Source of the DNA: Trichuris trichiura | Taxonomy: Eukaryota; Nematoda; Enoplea; Trichinellida; Trichuridae | Direction of reading: 5' to 3' | NCBI GenBank assembly: GCA_037903355.1 | Contig: JBAJFE010000026.1 | Span: 7,599,184-7,663,183, forward strand | Length of the DNA: 64,000 nucleotides | Shown: positions 24,700 to 37,010 of the stretch, in pieces | Layout: each line of letters starts with the position of its first letter | How positions within the stretch are numbered: the first letter of the stretch is position 1 | Made by a program: the position numbers and the translations under genes | Notes under the pieces: generated by a model | Told to the model about the DNA's origin: nothing | The model's database searches: none | Seen by the model: the letters and a program-made list of their open reading frames with translations, nothing else

Positions 24700-27600
24700 G
24701 TGTGTGCATACGAAACAATGGTTTGCCTACAACTGTTATTAAGCTTCCCAAAAGTTCAGGGATAGTCAATAAGAAATCCAATCGCAAAAGCCATTGTACC
24801 ACTTAAATGAATGGACAAGGTATTCTGTAGTGCAGAGCAGGAAATCCAGGTTGGCGTATGCGTTGTTGATTCAGCAGTGACGTTCACTTGCAGGCATAAT
24901 TGCGCTATGTGACCGTTGGGGTGGCTGGAATGTTTTTACAGGATTCAATCCAGGATAAACTTTATTGCATATTCGTCAAAAGCGTTTTACTCTTCAGTGT
25001 CCGAATTACTTCCATTGTACTATTGTTGTTCTACCAATACCTGGGAACTATTTCACAGTCGAAACAGTTGTTAAGGTTACTTTAGCTGGTTAGTTTAACA
25101 ACTGCACTGTCAGCGCCGTAAAAGGTTTAAGTTTTCCGCTTGGCACAGAGCAGCGTAGAAAATAATTACTATTGCACCAAAGCTATAGAAACTGATTGGT
25201 CTCGTAGTCAGCACAACATCAAGTCAGGGTTTTAATATTAAAGCTATGGTAACAGCAGGCGGCTGTGGAATATTTGAAGAATACTGATTTGTCCGTCAGT
25301 GAACCATTCGTTCACTGCTGTTGCGTAATAAGAGGAACTGAGAATAAACAAACTTCCTTTATTGTTCACCATCAGGGCAACAGAATGGCCACGTAGGAGC
25401 AGGAGACATTCTTCTATCAACAGCATTTAGAGAATGCTATTCAAGCCTAGTTCACAACTTGTAAATGAAATTGAAACAAAAGCGTTGGCAAAATGCCTCA
25501 ACTCTGCCACTACTCGAAGAGGATCCTTTGCTAAATACTGCTGCTTTAGAAGCACAAAGCTTAATGTCGATTTAACTAGAAGGATCTATCATCACTGATA
25601 CGTTACAACTCAATTTCTGTCCGCAGTCTCAATATCGCTGAGAAAACTTCGTAGTAGTCTAATGTGGAGAAGAAAACATGAAGTTCACAAAGGTTAATCA
25701 GAGTAAATATAACCCGCCTGCTAAACCGCAGTATTTTTTAATAGCATCCATAGGGCCAGTCTGGATTATTAATGTGAACACTGAATCGCTGAAGATAAAA
25801 ATTATGAATTTCCAACGTTCTGAAAACCGAAAGAGTAAAAGCCTGACAGCAGTTCTTGCTGAAAAGCGCTCCACAAATTAGCACATCGCACACCTGGATG
25901 CCGTTTTTGGAAAGACGATAACTGATAAGGAAGTACTATTAGTTTAATGCCATAACAGGATGTTGCCAGTTTTGAGCCTCACCGTTACGGGAGTCTTATC
26001 AGTAATGCGCCTTGCCGTGTGAAGAATGCGCTATCCTTTTCTGATAAGCATGCCGGCTTTGCCCTGATCTACACAAAGCCAAAATTTAGGGGCCAAGTTT
26101 AGGTAAGGAAAAAATGGGATGGTGAGGCGCCAAACTGAGAAGATCTTTGATTTCTGTAATGACTGAAATAGAAACAAATAAGGAACTGTTCTTGTTAGAT
26201 GTTTATTAGCATATGACCACTTAAACGTAAACTTCTGCGTAGCAGAAACAGAGGCGGTTAATCCAGTTTGTTTTCGTTTCCTCTGGAACTAGTACTTTAA
26301 GCTCAGTTGCTGTATTGTAGTGATGCAACCCTTCGCCAGACGGTCATACTGACACACAAGTTCTCACTTTGCCAAATTCTGGTACTCAAGTAGAGTTTCA
26401 GTGGTCTATTACGGTTTGTATAAGCTCAGTGAAGTTCAGAACCATTGCCTGAAGCCTAGTGGACAGCGATATTGTGAGGTTTAGAAGCAAGGGCGTTGAG
26501 ATTCCCTGAACATTATGCATAGAAGTGCTTGTGCTCAGCCTTTTCTTCCTGCAGTGATGCTGTCTTCGAATGATATGAACCTAACTGGCTTACACTGTTT
26601 CTCGCTGAATTTATAGCGGTGAGAAGGTATCAAGGAATACAGAGGATAAATAACGTAGAGGTTTTAACAATTTTCTGACCATACTTGGCTACTATAAGAT
26701 AACGTAGCATTAATATACTATAAGTTGGCATTGCGTCCATAGGGATACCAAAAGGTGAAGTCTTCAAAAGCTTTTCATACCACGTGCAAGTCTTTACCAC
26801 AAGTTGACGTTCTTGATCTCATTTGCGGTGGCGGCAGTCGTGTTCAAAGGATACCTGCCCATGTATTGACTAGCTAAAGATATGCCAGCCTGACCACACG
26901 AACTAAGTTTGTTCAGCCGACTGCTGCTGCATCAAGGGCACTGCTTTTGAAAGATGTTATCATATACAATAACAAAAAAATGAAGATATTGCAAACGATA
27001 TAGTGAACGTTATCTTTACCACCGTGCAGAGAATTCAGCAGAGGCCTCTGTAGCTCGCGTTAGAATGAAGATCGTGTCAAGAAGCCTACTTGGTCCAGAA
27101 CATATGACTTGACACATTTTTTCAGGAAAGAGATTCAAAGGAAGGGTCTAAAACCGCAAGATTAACGCTACCACTCTCAATAGCTCCAGTGAATGAAACT
27201 TACCAGAACAGTCCGTCATTATATGTCAGCTGGCTGTGGTCACTCCTAGTCTCAGTTTGTTTACAGAATTCGTTAATCAGTGCAAGCATGAACTGCAGTA
27301 CGTTCAGGACAATGGCTACCAGAGTCATAGATGCTTTGCCGATGTAACTGAGTCCTCATAACGTAGCCGCCATTGTTTCCAAATAAATCTATGCTAACTG
27401 ACAAAATATTAATATTAATGTGTCTTTAATGGAAGGAGACGTTTGCTCAGGCTGTGGTTGAAAAGTATGCTTTCTCTGCAAGGCCGCATAAAGCTTTCTC
27501 TCAACAAACCAGCCTCGGTTGCGTCGAAAGTTCAAGTACAGTGATAGCTGAATTCTCTGTACCGTTGCCAACAGAAATGCTTGCTCGAGAAACGAAATGA

Positions 27601-30600
27601 ACGCTCATGCATACCAACTTTTTACGCGCTTGATATATGCGTATGCCAGCTGGTTGTTCGAATAAAACATCCAGAAATAAAAGTTGTAACAAAATTGCTT
27701 GCTTAATAGCTTTTTATAATCTCAGCAGCCTTCTGTTTAAATTCCAAGGTAATGAATGTGATCTTTTTATCCAAAAAAAGGAACCACTCGTTTTTAGACA
27801 TATTCAGATTAGAGAAGTGACTTCCTGGTAGACAATGAGGCATTGGCCAAAACAGGTGATAAACCTTGTTAGTTTGTGGTTGTGTTGGCTACGTCTTCTT
27901 TTAGCTTAAAAGTGGTTATTTATGCTCATCCTCGACGCGCCGCAGTTTCACTAGCTCTCAGTTTCATGAATGCTAAAAAACGTGTCCTAGCGTTATGCTC
28001 TCGTTTGAGGGAGCTCGTAGTACACCATGCCAATTGGGCTATAACGCAAACAGGAGAGTATTTCTTGAGCTAGCCATTCCTGTGAAAGCTGTTCGTCTTC
28101 CAGGCTCCATGCAATGCTTGGAGCCTTTTCCATCAACAAGGCAATGTCTAAAGAGATAAGCTTGTTAAAGAGCCGTTCGAAAGTCGATAAATATTCCTAG
28201 TAACATTGCGCCTTTAAGCTTACTAAAACGTAATAATTAACATCTCGTTAAGTAAGACAAAATCTATACCAGCTAAACTGTAGTGCCACGTTCAGAAAAA
28301 GAGCATTTTGTCCTAGGAAGCGCAAAAACCTGAAAGTGTATTTTCGAATAACGTCAAGAAGTACATAAGATCATTACGAATGACCTTGAATAGTTTTCTT
28401 TGGCGGAGATAATCCGAAGGCACTTCTTTGCAAGCCTGTCAGAGATAGTTTTATTGGATAAGTGCATAATATCAATACACAATTTGTAAGTGCAATCAGA
28501 TTGCAGAAACGAAAATGAGCGTGAGGTAACCAACGCAATGTTTGATAATATGTTCTGGTAAACAAGGAAACGAAAACATTTTTTGTTGCTAAGAATTCAC
28601 CGCCATTGATAGTATAAAATGTTGCAAGGCAGAAACGCACTGATGGGCGCTATAATCGATGGCATAAAAATCTTAAAGCGACCCAGTAGCATAAGCAATG
28701 TTGGAATTGTGTCACTGTTACCAGATAAGCGTACAGCTTGTTCTATCATTTGGTTGCACAGATAGTCACTCCTGGACCAGATCTAAGCATCATACCATTA
28801 TTTATATTCTTCTTCTTCTAGTGGCTAACACTATTGACGAGACAGCACTTGTCTGTTGGACGACAAATTTCCGAATTGTGTTTTTGTGAAGACGGAATCC
28901 AGAAGGTGAGCATTTGCGGACCAAATATGAGTAGCAAACAAATTTCGGTCTCGATCAAGTCCATTCAGTCTGATTTTTTGTTAATAGCGTAATCAGCAAT
29001 GGGTAACTTTTCACTATTGTCAACTAAGGGAGAGTTCACCAGTCAACTCAGCTTTCCGTTCTTCATAGCCCAAAGACCACCCCTATGAAGCACTAAGGGA
29101 AACCGGCCCCAGTTCCTCAATGTCGTAAATGAGAAGTAAAGTTCCAGGAGTCAGCAATAACGCTGAATACAACAATATCTTTCGAAGCCTTTCTTCACGG
29201 AACGTCAAAACGTTTCTCTTATCAGATTGCCCCGCCGTTGCTTAGTAGCTATCACGTCTTCCCGATGAGCATAACAGGCAGCAGGTAAGGACAAATAGAT
29301 GGTATCCTGAATGTGCGAAATCGTTCGCGGTTAGCACACAGTCGAATGGCGATCCTCCAGCGCCGCGCAGCAACTACGCATATCGTTTGTAGCCGTACTC
29401 TATGATCAAAACGTGACAACAGCGAATTCGCCCAGAATGTCATTTTGTCTTAATCCTGTAAGCTTTCTTGTTGCTGCAGATCTCATTCAACTTAACCAGG
29501 TATATGCCATACCATCGGCCATAAAATGGTACACTTGCGGTATGACACAGCATTGCCTAGTGACTGCATCCTTCGAGAATGTGGGCACATCCGTCGTTCT
29601 TATGAGCTTCTTGGCATTCTGGCGTCAACGTATTTCAGGGCCATATCGTTACTGCGTTTTGTCTCAGAGGACGCAAAGACAAAAGATAAAAATGCCTATT
29701 CCCGACCACCATACTTCACACAACGCGATGAGCTCATAGTTCTGCTCGACCGCTCAGTAGACACCTGCGTACTACTACTGCCGATGCTCAACTAACAGAC
29801 GTTGACTAAAAGTGTGCTGAGGTACATTGTGTACTCTAGTTAAAAGAAGTGACTGTTTAAAGTTCGACTAGTATGCAAGAACAATAAACTTACGCCAACG
29901 GTTTGACGCAGAGGCGTATTGACGCACAAGGATTGAGCTACATGATTAAACGATAACTAAGCTTCCTCGCAAGCTGGTTACGACGGAAGCCTTAAGCTTG
30001 AGCTTGCTGGTGCAAAGCCAGCTTATCCTGTTTCCGAAACATCTAGCAGAGAGGAATCCTGTGTCAAACTAACTTTTCCTCTCTTTCAAAATCCTTCTAT
30101 CTGCGACTTGACTTTTCGTAGTTCTTCGCTTTAAGCAAAAATGCATTTTTGAAATACGGCTGCTCGATTTTTGGCCTTTTGCTTCCAGCAAAATTAAGCA
30201 CTGTCTTTCCTTGTCCACAAAGACTTAAGATTTTGCGTTTCAACACTGATTCAGGTAATCAAGTTTCCATTCCACGAATGCGTTCTGCCCATTTAAAGGC
30301 ACCTTTCTTGCTTTTTGCAAACGGAGCGACTGCTTTTAGAAAAAGCTTGATTCCTAAGCAGAAAAAAGTATTTTCTTTACTAGTTAAGAAAGTTTACCTT
30401 TTTAAAATAGGAGAACGTGGAAACAAGTTGCTCTTACCAGTCACGTCGCATTTCGACGGATACAGCTTGACGGGCGGATTAATTTCGTGCTAATCGAATC
30501 CGGTGCCGGACTATTGAGTGTCGTCAGTGGGCGATCTTTCTTTATTTTAAACCAGAATGTGTTACGTTCGGTCGTCCATGTTTCCGAGGCTTCCCGCCGG

Positions 30601-30920
30601 AGGCACTCTCCTGCTTATAGTGGCACATTTTCTCAGGCTGCGTCGCCGCTTTTCTTTTGGGCTACCTTTGCATGTGCTGCTTTTCCAACAGGTGCAACTC
30701 CATTCGTAGCAGAACCTGAGCCAACGTGACAGCATGAGAACGAGAGCGCCTCAGACAGGACGCCTTAGAAATATGTTCGGAGAGACGCGCGAACCACTAT
30801 GGCCTTAGCAGCATTATCAGTTGGTTATGCATCTATCGCAAAACACTTGCTCAGGGCATAAGTTCAACCAAAAACATTACTGATATACAGGTGTGTGGTC
30901 TGTAACGGGTTTGGTTGTCA
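24700..30920. other. Gene-poor spacer between the DNase II paralogues
   Basis: No convincing exon was found. Open frames of 60-115 codons exist (for example plus 30149-30493 and 29413-29739; minus 28374-28640), none with family motifs. I looked for a third DNase II relic using the GYTDxDGWWLxHSV pattern and saw none. Confidence 0.4.
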
Positions 30921-30921
30921 T

Positions 30922-31095
30922 AGAAGAGATGTACGTGGATTTTTCCCGTTTTGCATTTGCCCATAAAACCCATAAAACTCTGCGCCAGACTTCTGTTTGG
31001 TTTTTATGCCCATGAACGACATTAAAGCTTTTTCACTTTTTTGACTCGTTTTGTGGGCAAATGCAAAACGGGAAAAATCCATGTACATCTCTTCT
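30922..31095. mobile_element. Hairpin MITE-like inverted repeat
   Basis: A 42-nt arm (30922-30963, starting agaagagatgtacgtgg) is repeated in inverted orientation at 31054-31095 with a single mismatch, separated by about 90 nt. The whole 174-bp unit would fold into a long hairpin. The size, near-perfect arms and lack of coding content fit a miniature inverted-repeat transposable element or a foldback. The weak 61-codon ORF here only reads through the arms. Confidence 0.7.
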
Positions 31096-31568
31096 AAAAA
31101 CACATTACTGTAGAAAACGTTTAGAGGTCAAATCTACTTGCGTGTGTCACGATTTTCCCATAGCGCGGAATGCGCTGTGAAAGCTTTGCCTTTAGCATGT
31201 TCTTCTGTCCATTTGGAATACTCTTTTACCCTGAACATCGATTTTGCAGTTACTGTAGCTTAGTGCAAGCTCGCCGTGGCATAAAAGCACGAGTTTTCAA
31301 ATCGCGCCTTACTGTTATCGTTCATTTAATATGCAGTTTCAACAAATGGCATTTGTAGAGCATACAAATTAACGTAGCTTTAAAAATTTTGAAATTCTTT
31401 AGCAGAGTTCATAATTTGCGCGCGTTAAGCAAGCAGTAAACGGATACGTCAAAAATGAGCGGCTGAGAAGAGAATCAATTTATTTGCTCCATGACTTTAG
31501 TTTCCCAGTTCGCGGTGCGTGTAAAAGATAGATAATGGATAGCTAAGAACAAGGCTGTATGTGCTTAT
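31096..31568. other. Intergenic, no gene seen
   Basis: A short stretch between the hairpin element and the 3' end of DNase II-like copy B. A 62-codon plus frame (31170-31358) is unsupported. Confidence 0.4.
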
Positions 31569-32889
31569 TTAGCCGGAGCTACGACACGTCTCAAGTAATT
31601 TTGAAGGCACCATTGCGAAGAAAAGTTCGTGCAGCTTTTGATGCTCAATGCATGCTGCACCTCCTCCTCGTTGAAAGGAAGATTTCTATAAATTAATTGA
31701 GCTCAGATGTTTCATTCAAGCTGTTCTGAAAAAGACTTGCCCTTCTGTCACCTCCAACAATGCAAACCACCGCTTTGGCGCTCTTTTTCTTTGAAATGAC
31801 CCACCTTGCTGTATCTTGTTCACGCGTTACGTCTTTGTCCTTCACAGTAATGACGGAGTCTGGCTTTACGTTCTCTAGTTTGTAAACGGTTGAGCATTTG
31901 CTCGCTTCCAATTTTTCAGTTTTTGTAGGTTTCGTCCAAGCAATGAGACTTTGTTTCAGAAGCGGCGCCATATAGGTGGAGTAGATGTCTAAAATGTAGA
32001 TACATTGAAATTCTGGTCATCCTTATTTAAGATGAGCAACAGCACCTTGATTGCCTTGCGCTAGCATTCCAAACAGATGCACTTTAGCTTTGTCTGCAGT
32101 TTCAATTACGTCCATTTTTGCGTATGGCGTATAGACAGATTCTGCTGGTATGGTAAGAGCTTTAAGTCGGTCTTTGCTTTCTAATGAAGTGGCTGCGTTT
32201 GCGACACTTTTAAAGTAGTACACTACAGGATCTTGGTAATAGACCACTGTTGCTATAGTAAACATATACGGTGAGTATAATTGAAACGACGCTCATCATA
32301 CAAACCCCATTTTTCCATTTCACCTAATGGCAATGTAATGCAAACGATTAATCCAGCGTTTGCAGGCGGTGGTTTGAAAGCAGTATCTGTCAGATCAGGC
32401 CATTTATCAACCGAATGTATTAACCACCAACCATCGTTGTCCGTGTATCCCAGCACGCCTGCAAAGTATAAGCTGATTTTAAACAGGGTGACAATCTTTC
32501 TTTGCGGAATACCTTTTACTGGTGAACTACATTTACTGGGTTGTCGGAAATTAGGTGGAAAATCGTTGTAGGCAATGATATTGTAAGTGTCTTTGCCGTC
32601 GTAGAAAGGCTTAAGAAGGCCTCCAAGAGGTCCGTCGTCCTCTTTTAGCTCAGCCAGGGTGTCAGTCCATTTATCTGCAGCTTTATTGGATGTGCCATAT
32701 GCCTGTGGGTCTCCAGACCCAGGTATAACATAGAAAACGCTCCTGCAAAAGGATAGATGATTTTGCGATTGCAGTCAACTTTGTGTACCAATCGGCGTCC
32801 TGTTTTTCTGCATTCTTGCATTTAAGTTGAGCGTGTACAGTTCCTGTGTAACATGATAGCGCAACCAACCAGGCGAAATGCAACTTCAT
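31569..32889 (-). CDS. DNase II-family secreted protein, copy B (C-terminal catalytic motif lost)
   Basis: Six exons: 32889-32789, 32742-32513, 32458-about 32290, 32231-32046, 31988-31741 and 31685-31569, about 350 residues. Exons 2 (230 nt) and 6 (117 nt) have exactly the lengths of those in copy A, which confirms the model. A signal peptide (MKLHFAWLVALSCYTGTVHA) is followed by DADW-SVFYVIPGSGD and KGVLGYTDNDGWWLIHSVDK, with the N-terminal catalytic His kept. The human EDHSKW site is replaced by EQDTARWVIS, so the second His and Lys are missing, as in copy A. The last intron starts with GC (AGG then GCAAGT at 31740) and ends TATAG. Only this choice keeps the phase into the homologous last exon (KSSFQRGGGAACIEHQ). 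The exact end of exon 3 (after MEKWGLYDE) is uncertain by a few bases. Likely secreted or lysosomal; enzymatic activity doubtful. Confidence 0.9.
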
Positions 32890-32926
32890 TGCGACACGTT
32901 TCGATGTCTGGAGAACAGTTCCGAAG

Positions 32927-32934
32927 TTTTTATA
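32927..32934 (-). promoter_or_regulatory. TATA box of DNase II-like copy B
   Basis: TATAAAAA on the minus strand, about 38-45 nt before the ATG, matches the placement in copy A. Confidence 0.5.
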
Positions 32935-32944
32935 CTATTCAGTC

Positions 32945-35050
32945 AGTTTACGCAAGCATCATTTTCTTCTATTTAAGCATTGTTCTACTTGGTTGAACAA
33001 GTTAGTTTGTTCAGGTGGTCCGTCAGGAGATCTTTTTATGTTTATCGGTTGCCTATTTGTTTTATGCCAGCTTGCCTAACGTTTCACAATAAAATGCCAA
33101 ACTGTACAACTAAAAGAAAGGAGCTTGTCGTTGGCTGAGGAGTTCTGCATTTATTTGCTGACTGTTGTAGGTTGATGAAGTAGAACTGAGTCGTTGTTTC
33201 AGTGAGCTTAGCAGTCATATGTACAGTTAGCAGAAGCCGAAAACAGATAAAAATGCTAACAGAAGTTCCTCAAGGAACTAAATATGATTAATAGGGTGTT
33301 TCATGGCTAGATGAATAGGCAGGCGTCATTCCGAATGAGTTAATTAAAATATAAACTCAAAGATGTAAAGCTTCAAGATGATCTAAATAAGTGAAATTTT
33401 TACCTGCCTACCGGCTGCTATTAATAAGCTCAATTGAATGATGGCTACTGTTGTCACTTGAAGGTACCATTGGTGATAATTCTGGGCAGTTATTTTAGCT
33501 GGTACAGTGCTCGAGGTCGTAACGCCAAATACAGGAGATCCCATTTTTTTATTACTGACAGCAAAAGAGCTGTATGCTTAGCCACGTTGCACATAAAATT
33601 TAAATTTTTTCAACTATGAGATCTGTGCATCATCATTTCTTTTCTTTTTGTTGCTCAGAGTGATGAATTAAAACTGACCTAAAAAGGGATGTTGGTCTAT
33701 GGTGAATTTAAGAATGGAATGAGAAAAAGAAGATAGCCCAGCAACTTTATCTCTTGAAATGATAAGCACCAATTGCAGCAACGTAGCCTGCAGCTGATCT
33801 ATTGCGAATAGAATTCCATTCCCTTAAAAGGAATTCTGTGGCATGTTTTCAATTTTCAGAAGCATTTCATTATTGTAAAGTTAGTCCAACGGACATTTTT
33901 GTCATATATTGCGTAATATTTTCGCTGCTATTGAAAAGCCTTAGCAAAGGGCTTCTTTTACCACTACACAGAAAACCACAGTTCTCGAAATAGCAATCTA
34001 ACAGTCCATACGCTTTGGATTACCAATTTTGTTTCACAAAAAAGCTTTACAAGAACGTTTTAACAACTAGTGGTGGTATACGCTGCTGTTTCAGGAAGCA
34101 GAGCCTTCAAAAGTAATCATTTTTTCACGTGCGCTAATGCGCTGTTTTGAATATTAGCAAAACACCATGCGCTTATGCCCAAGGTTGAACAATATGAAGG
34201 GATAAAAAGTGGATTAATGTTAGCCAGTGGCACTGAGAGTAAATTGGAAACTTTGACAACTGCGAAGTGGACAACAGTGAAAATATTAAACTTACAACAA
34301 CAATGTGCTTGGTGGAAGTGTTATAATTTCCTCCTACATTAGTTACATTACATTACGAAGCCTTTGCGGCCGCGGTCTTCATTTCATCCGCTGTAACATT
34401 TTTGCCGCTGAAGCTAGAAGCGCCAGTTACTAATTTGCACAACTGTCAGCTTGCTATAGTGGAACACTGTTGTAATATCGGGGTAACGATCCTGCGCATC
34501 AGCAGGACTGAATGACTTGTTGTACTTTTGCCTTGCCTTTCGAGTAAACACGTAGCACGCTAGACATTGCAAATACGCAGTACAGTGCAAGCAGCCCCTT
34601 CAACCAAAGGCCTTATGTTATGAAAGTAACCTACGTTTAAGAAAACTTAAAGAGGCCCTTTGCATTAGACACAATGTGACTTTTAACCGCGATCAAGGGT
34701 CAGATATAAGTGATTTATGGGCAAATATAATCACCCGCCGCAACTGCTGCTCACTGAATGGATAAGATACAAGAGCACCTGGAAAAAGGTAAGAAACAAG
34801 TCATCAACAAACATGGAACAAACGAAAATTGGATAAAGCCACAGATTACATGGAACAAGCAAGAAGCAAATTTACAAACGTGGAACAAATGGATAAAAGT
34901 GAATAAAAACCGGGAATTGACGATAGAAGAAAATAGAAAAATAAATCAATATGTACGCACGTAAAATTCTACAAGATTCACGAAGCATAGGGAGTGGCAG
35001 CTGACAGACACAGAAGAAACCTCCAATAGAAAACTTTAAAACTCTCGTTT
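32945..35050. other. No gene recognised
   Basis: AT-rich and gene-poor. A short plus-strand frame at 34758-34964 is built partly from repeats of an ATGGAACAA-like word (about 34810-34890) and reads as a Lys/Asn/Gln-rich low-complexity peptide; probably not a gene. Confidence 0.4.
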
Positions 35051-35069
35051 TTAAACCGTTAGAAAACGC

Positions 35070-35230
35070 TTGAAGTTTGAACTCGCCCAGCAAATTATGT
35101 TCATTTATGACCACTGAAGACGGGTCCCCATAGACCCGAAAGTTCTGGAAAGTAAAGCCTATTTTACATACCAACGGGGCATACGCTCCGTAATAAAGAC
35201 ACGTCACTATGAAAACTTATAGTCCCGTAC
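35070..35230. mobile_element. Solo end of the pogo-type element found at 53-57 kb
   Basis: The sequence from gcaaattatgttcatttatg to aaaacttatagtc closely follows 54945-55075, the outer end of the damaged pogo-type copies, including the words gaccactgaagac/gaccgttgaggac and cgctataaagacag-like. It is probably a remnant or internally deleted copy of the same family. Confidence 0.5.
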
Positions 35231-35461
35231 CAAAACATTGCATCTTCAACCGTCAGCTTAGTTAAATATGAAAGGCTTCCATCTTGGCAAATCTGTTTTT
35301 TCCAACATCCGCTAGGTGCATGGTTGTTCATTGCGCTGCTGTCTGATCTCATCACGCTGAAGTCACGACGCGCAGTAGCTTACAGTTCTTCTTATTTTAC
35401 AGGAGATACGTGCACATAGAATTAAAAAGACTAGATGAAAGTGCACTTGTATGATATTCAA

Positions 35462-35902
35462 TCACTTTCTGCTCTGCGCTCTTTGGACCGCAAAAATTCT
35501 AACAGGCAACGATAGCTTAAAGCAAATGTTTCCTGCAGGATCACTTATTCTAACACTTTCGATACGTTGAACTACAGGGCGTAAAAAATGCGTACAATAA
35601 ATGCACAACGTTTGAACAAACTCTTCAACAGGGCGGCTTTCCTCACTGGAATACTTAAAAATTTCCACTTGAGCTAGAACGGTAGAGAGCCGGCTTCCCA
35701 CCATTCCGTACGAAGAAGCTATCTTCAAACTCAACATGCTTTGCTTCATTGATGCAAAAGGAGACCAGTGTAAGGATTTGAAACAGTTGAGATCCATCCT
35801 ATATATGCGGCTTTTGTCCGCTACGAGAAGGTTGTCTAACACATTAAGGTTGTACGTAATGAGCGTACTTGTGAAGAAGTCCTTGACATTCCAGCTCACC
35901 AT
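35462..35902 (-). CDS. Orphan ORF, 146 codons (hypothetical)
   Basis: An uninterrupted frame from an ATG at 35902 (MVSWNVKDFFTSTLITYNLN). Composition is protein-like, with mixed amphipathic helices (VLDNLLVADKSRIYRM, VEEFVQTLCIYCTHFLRPVV), and the end is basic. I recognise no family. A TTCCACAG acceptor lies just before the ATG, so it may be a downstream exon of a larger gene. No paralogue is seen elsewhere in the window. It could be a chance frame. Confidence 0.35.
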   Translation of the reverse strand: MVSWNVKDFFTSTLITYNLNVLDNLLVADKSRIYRMDLNCFKSLHWSPFASMKQSMLSLKIASSYGMVGSRLSTVLAQVEIFKYSSEESRPVEEFVQTLCIYCTHFLRPVVQRIESVRISDPAGNICFKLSLPVRIFAVQRAQSRK

Positions 35903-35972
35903 TATCTCTGTGGAAGATATGTTAAATTGTCTGGTTAGATTGCAAAAGTCCTCACTCTTCTCTTCCCCATGA

Positions 35973-37010
35973 ATAGTTTAACTAGAGATTTCAGATATGA
36001 GCACATCTTGGATTTCACACTATTTATGCTCGATACGTCTAGTTTCGACAGTATACTCCCGGAGATGCCCTAACCTCTCCGATCCCGAGGCAGCCACCAC
36101 TTAGAGATAACAGAAACCGTTGCGATTTCACAGTTATAACTTTTACCGTACGATTTCGGCCTACCGGTCAGATTCCGCTGCAAAGCTTTAAAAATTACGA
36201 TTACGTAAGAGAAGAGTAAATTTATAATTATTTTGCTTTTGGAAGTGTGCTGTTCACACTCGCTGACAAATTAGGATTGGCTACCACGTAGTATTTACGC
36301 TGGCACTTAGAATTATAACCTGCGCACTGTTTTACTGTATTGTTAAAGTTATTTACGCAGTGGCTGTCGGTTGGGGCGCTTGTAGCTTGGCAAGGAGCTT
36401 TTTTGTGTGTATGGCCTGACTACGGGCTGTATAAAGAAAAGCTCTATGACCAGTGAAAGATCGAAGCCAACCGGTCAATTCGAGGAGTGCCAGTCGGCCT
36501 CGAGCTGGCGCTTCTGGAGTATTGGTTAACGAAGAGCCAAACCGTAAGTTTCTTTTTTAATCAAACTGCGAAGGTGTATTTTGATGGCTTAATAGTTTTC
36601 TTTGTTTCATTAATCCTTCTGATAATCACCTTTAGCGTAATGCCCACCTAGGTAAAGTAAAGTTGTCTATTTGCCGTTCTTAAAAACTACCACTGTTAAA
36701 TTTCCCTCATTTTTAAGCCTGTTTACTTTTTCAGAGAAGCGGCCGGTTCGAGGTCTACTTGACCGACGAATGAGCCAAGTGTGAGCCCGCTGCTGGGGAG
36801 AGAGCAAGGCTGTTGTCCAAGTATCGCTAGACGACGCAGCCATCTCGATTTGGACGATATGTAAACATAATCCGCTACAATAGCGGTATTGTAAATAATG
36901 AAACAGCGCGAACTGAAGAGCGGAATTGCTGAAAAAGACGCCCCGTAGCTGGGACGGGAAGATAACGAGCTGGTTTTTCTGTTGTCCGTCCAGACAGCTG
37001 CGATTACACA
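35973..37010. other. No gene recognised
   Basis: Short open frames only. A plus-strand stretch at 36446-36527 (MTSERSKPTGQFEECQ, ending at a weak donor) looks exon-like, but I could not connect it with confidence to later sequence. Confidence 0.35.

Noticed and set aside
30487..30729. 80-codon plus-strand ORF rich in Ala, Phe and Ser
   Set aside because: No start context, no homology recognised, and both strands are open by composition only.
24700..31560. A third DNase II copy between A and B
   Set aside because: A search by eye for the GYTDxDGWWLxHSV pattern and the conserved last exon found nothing.
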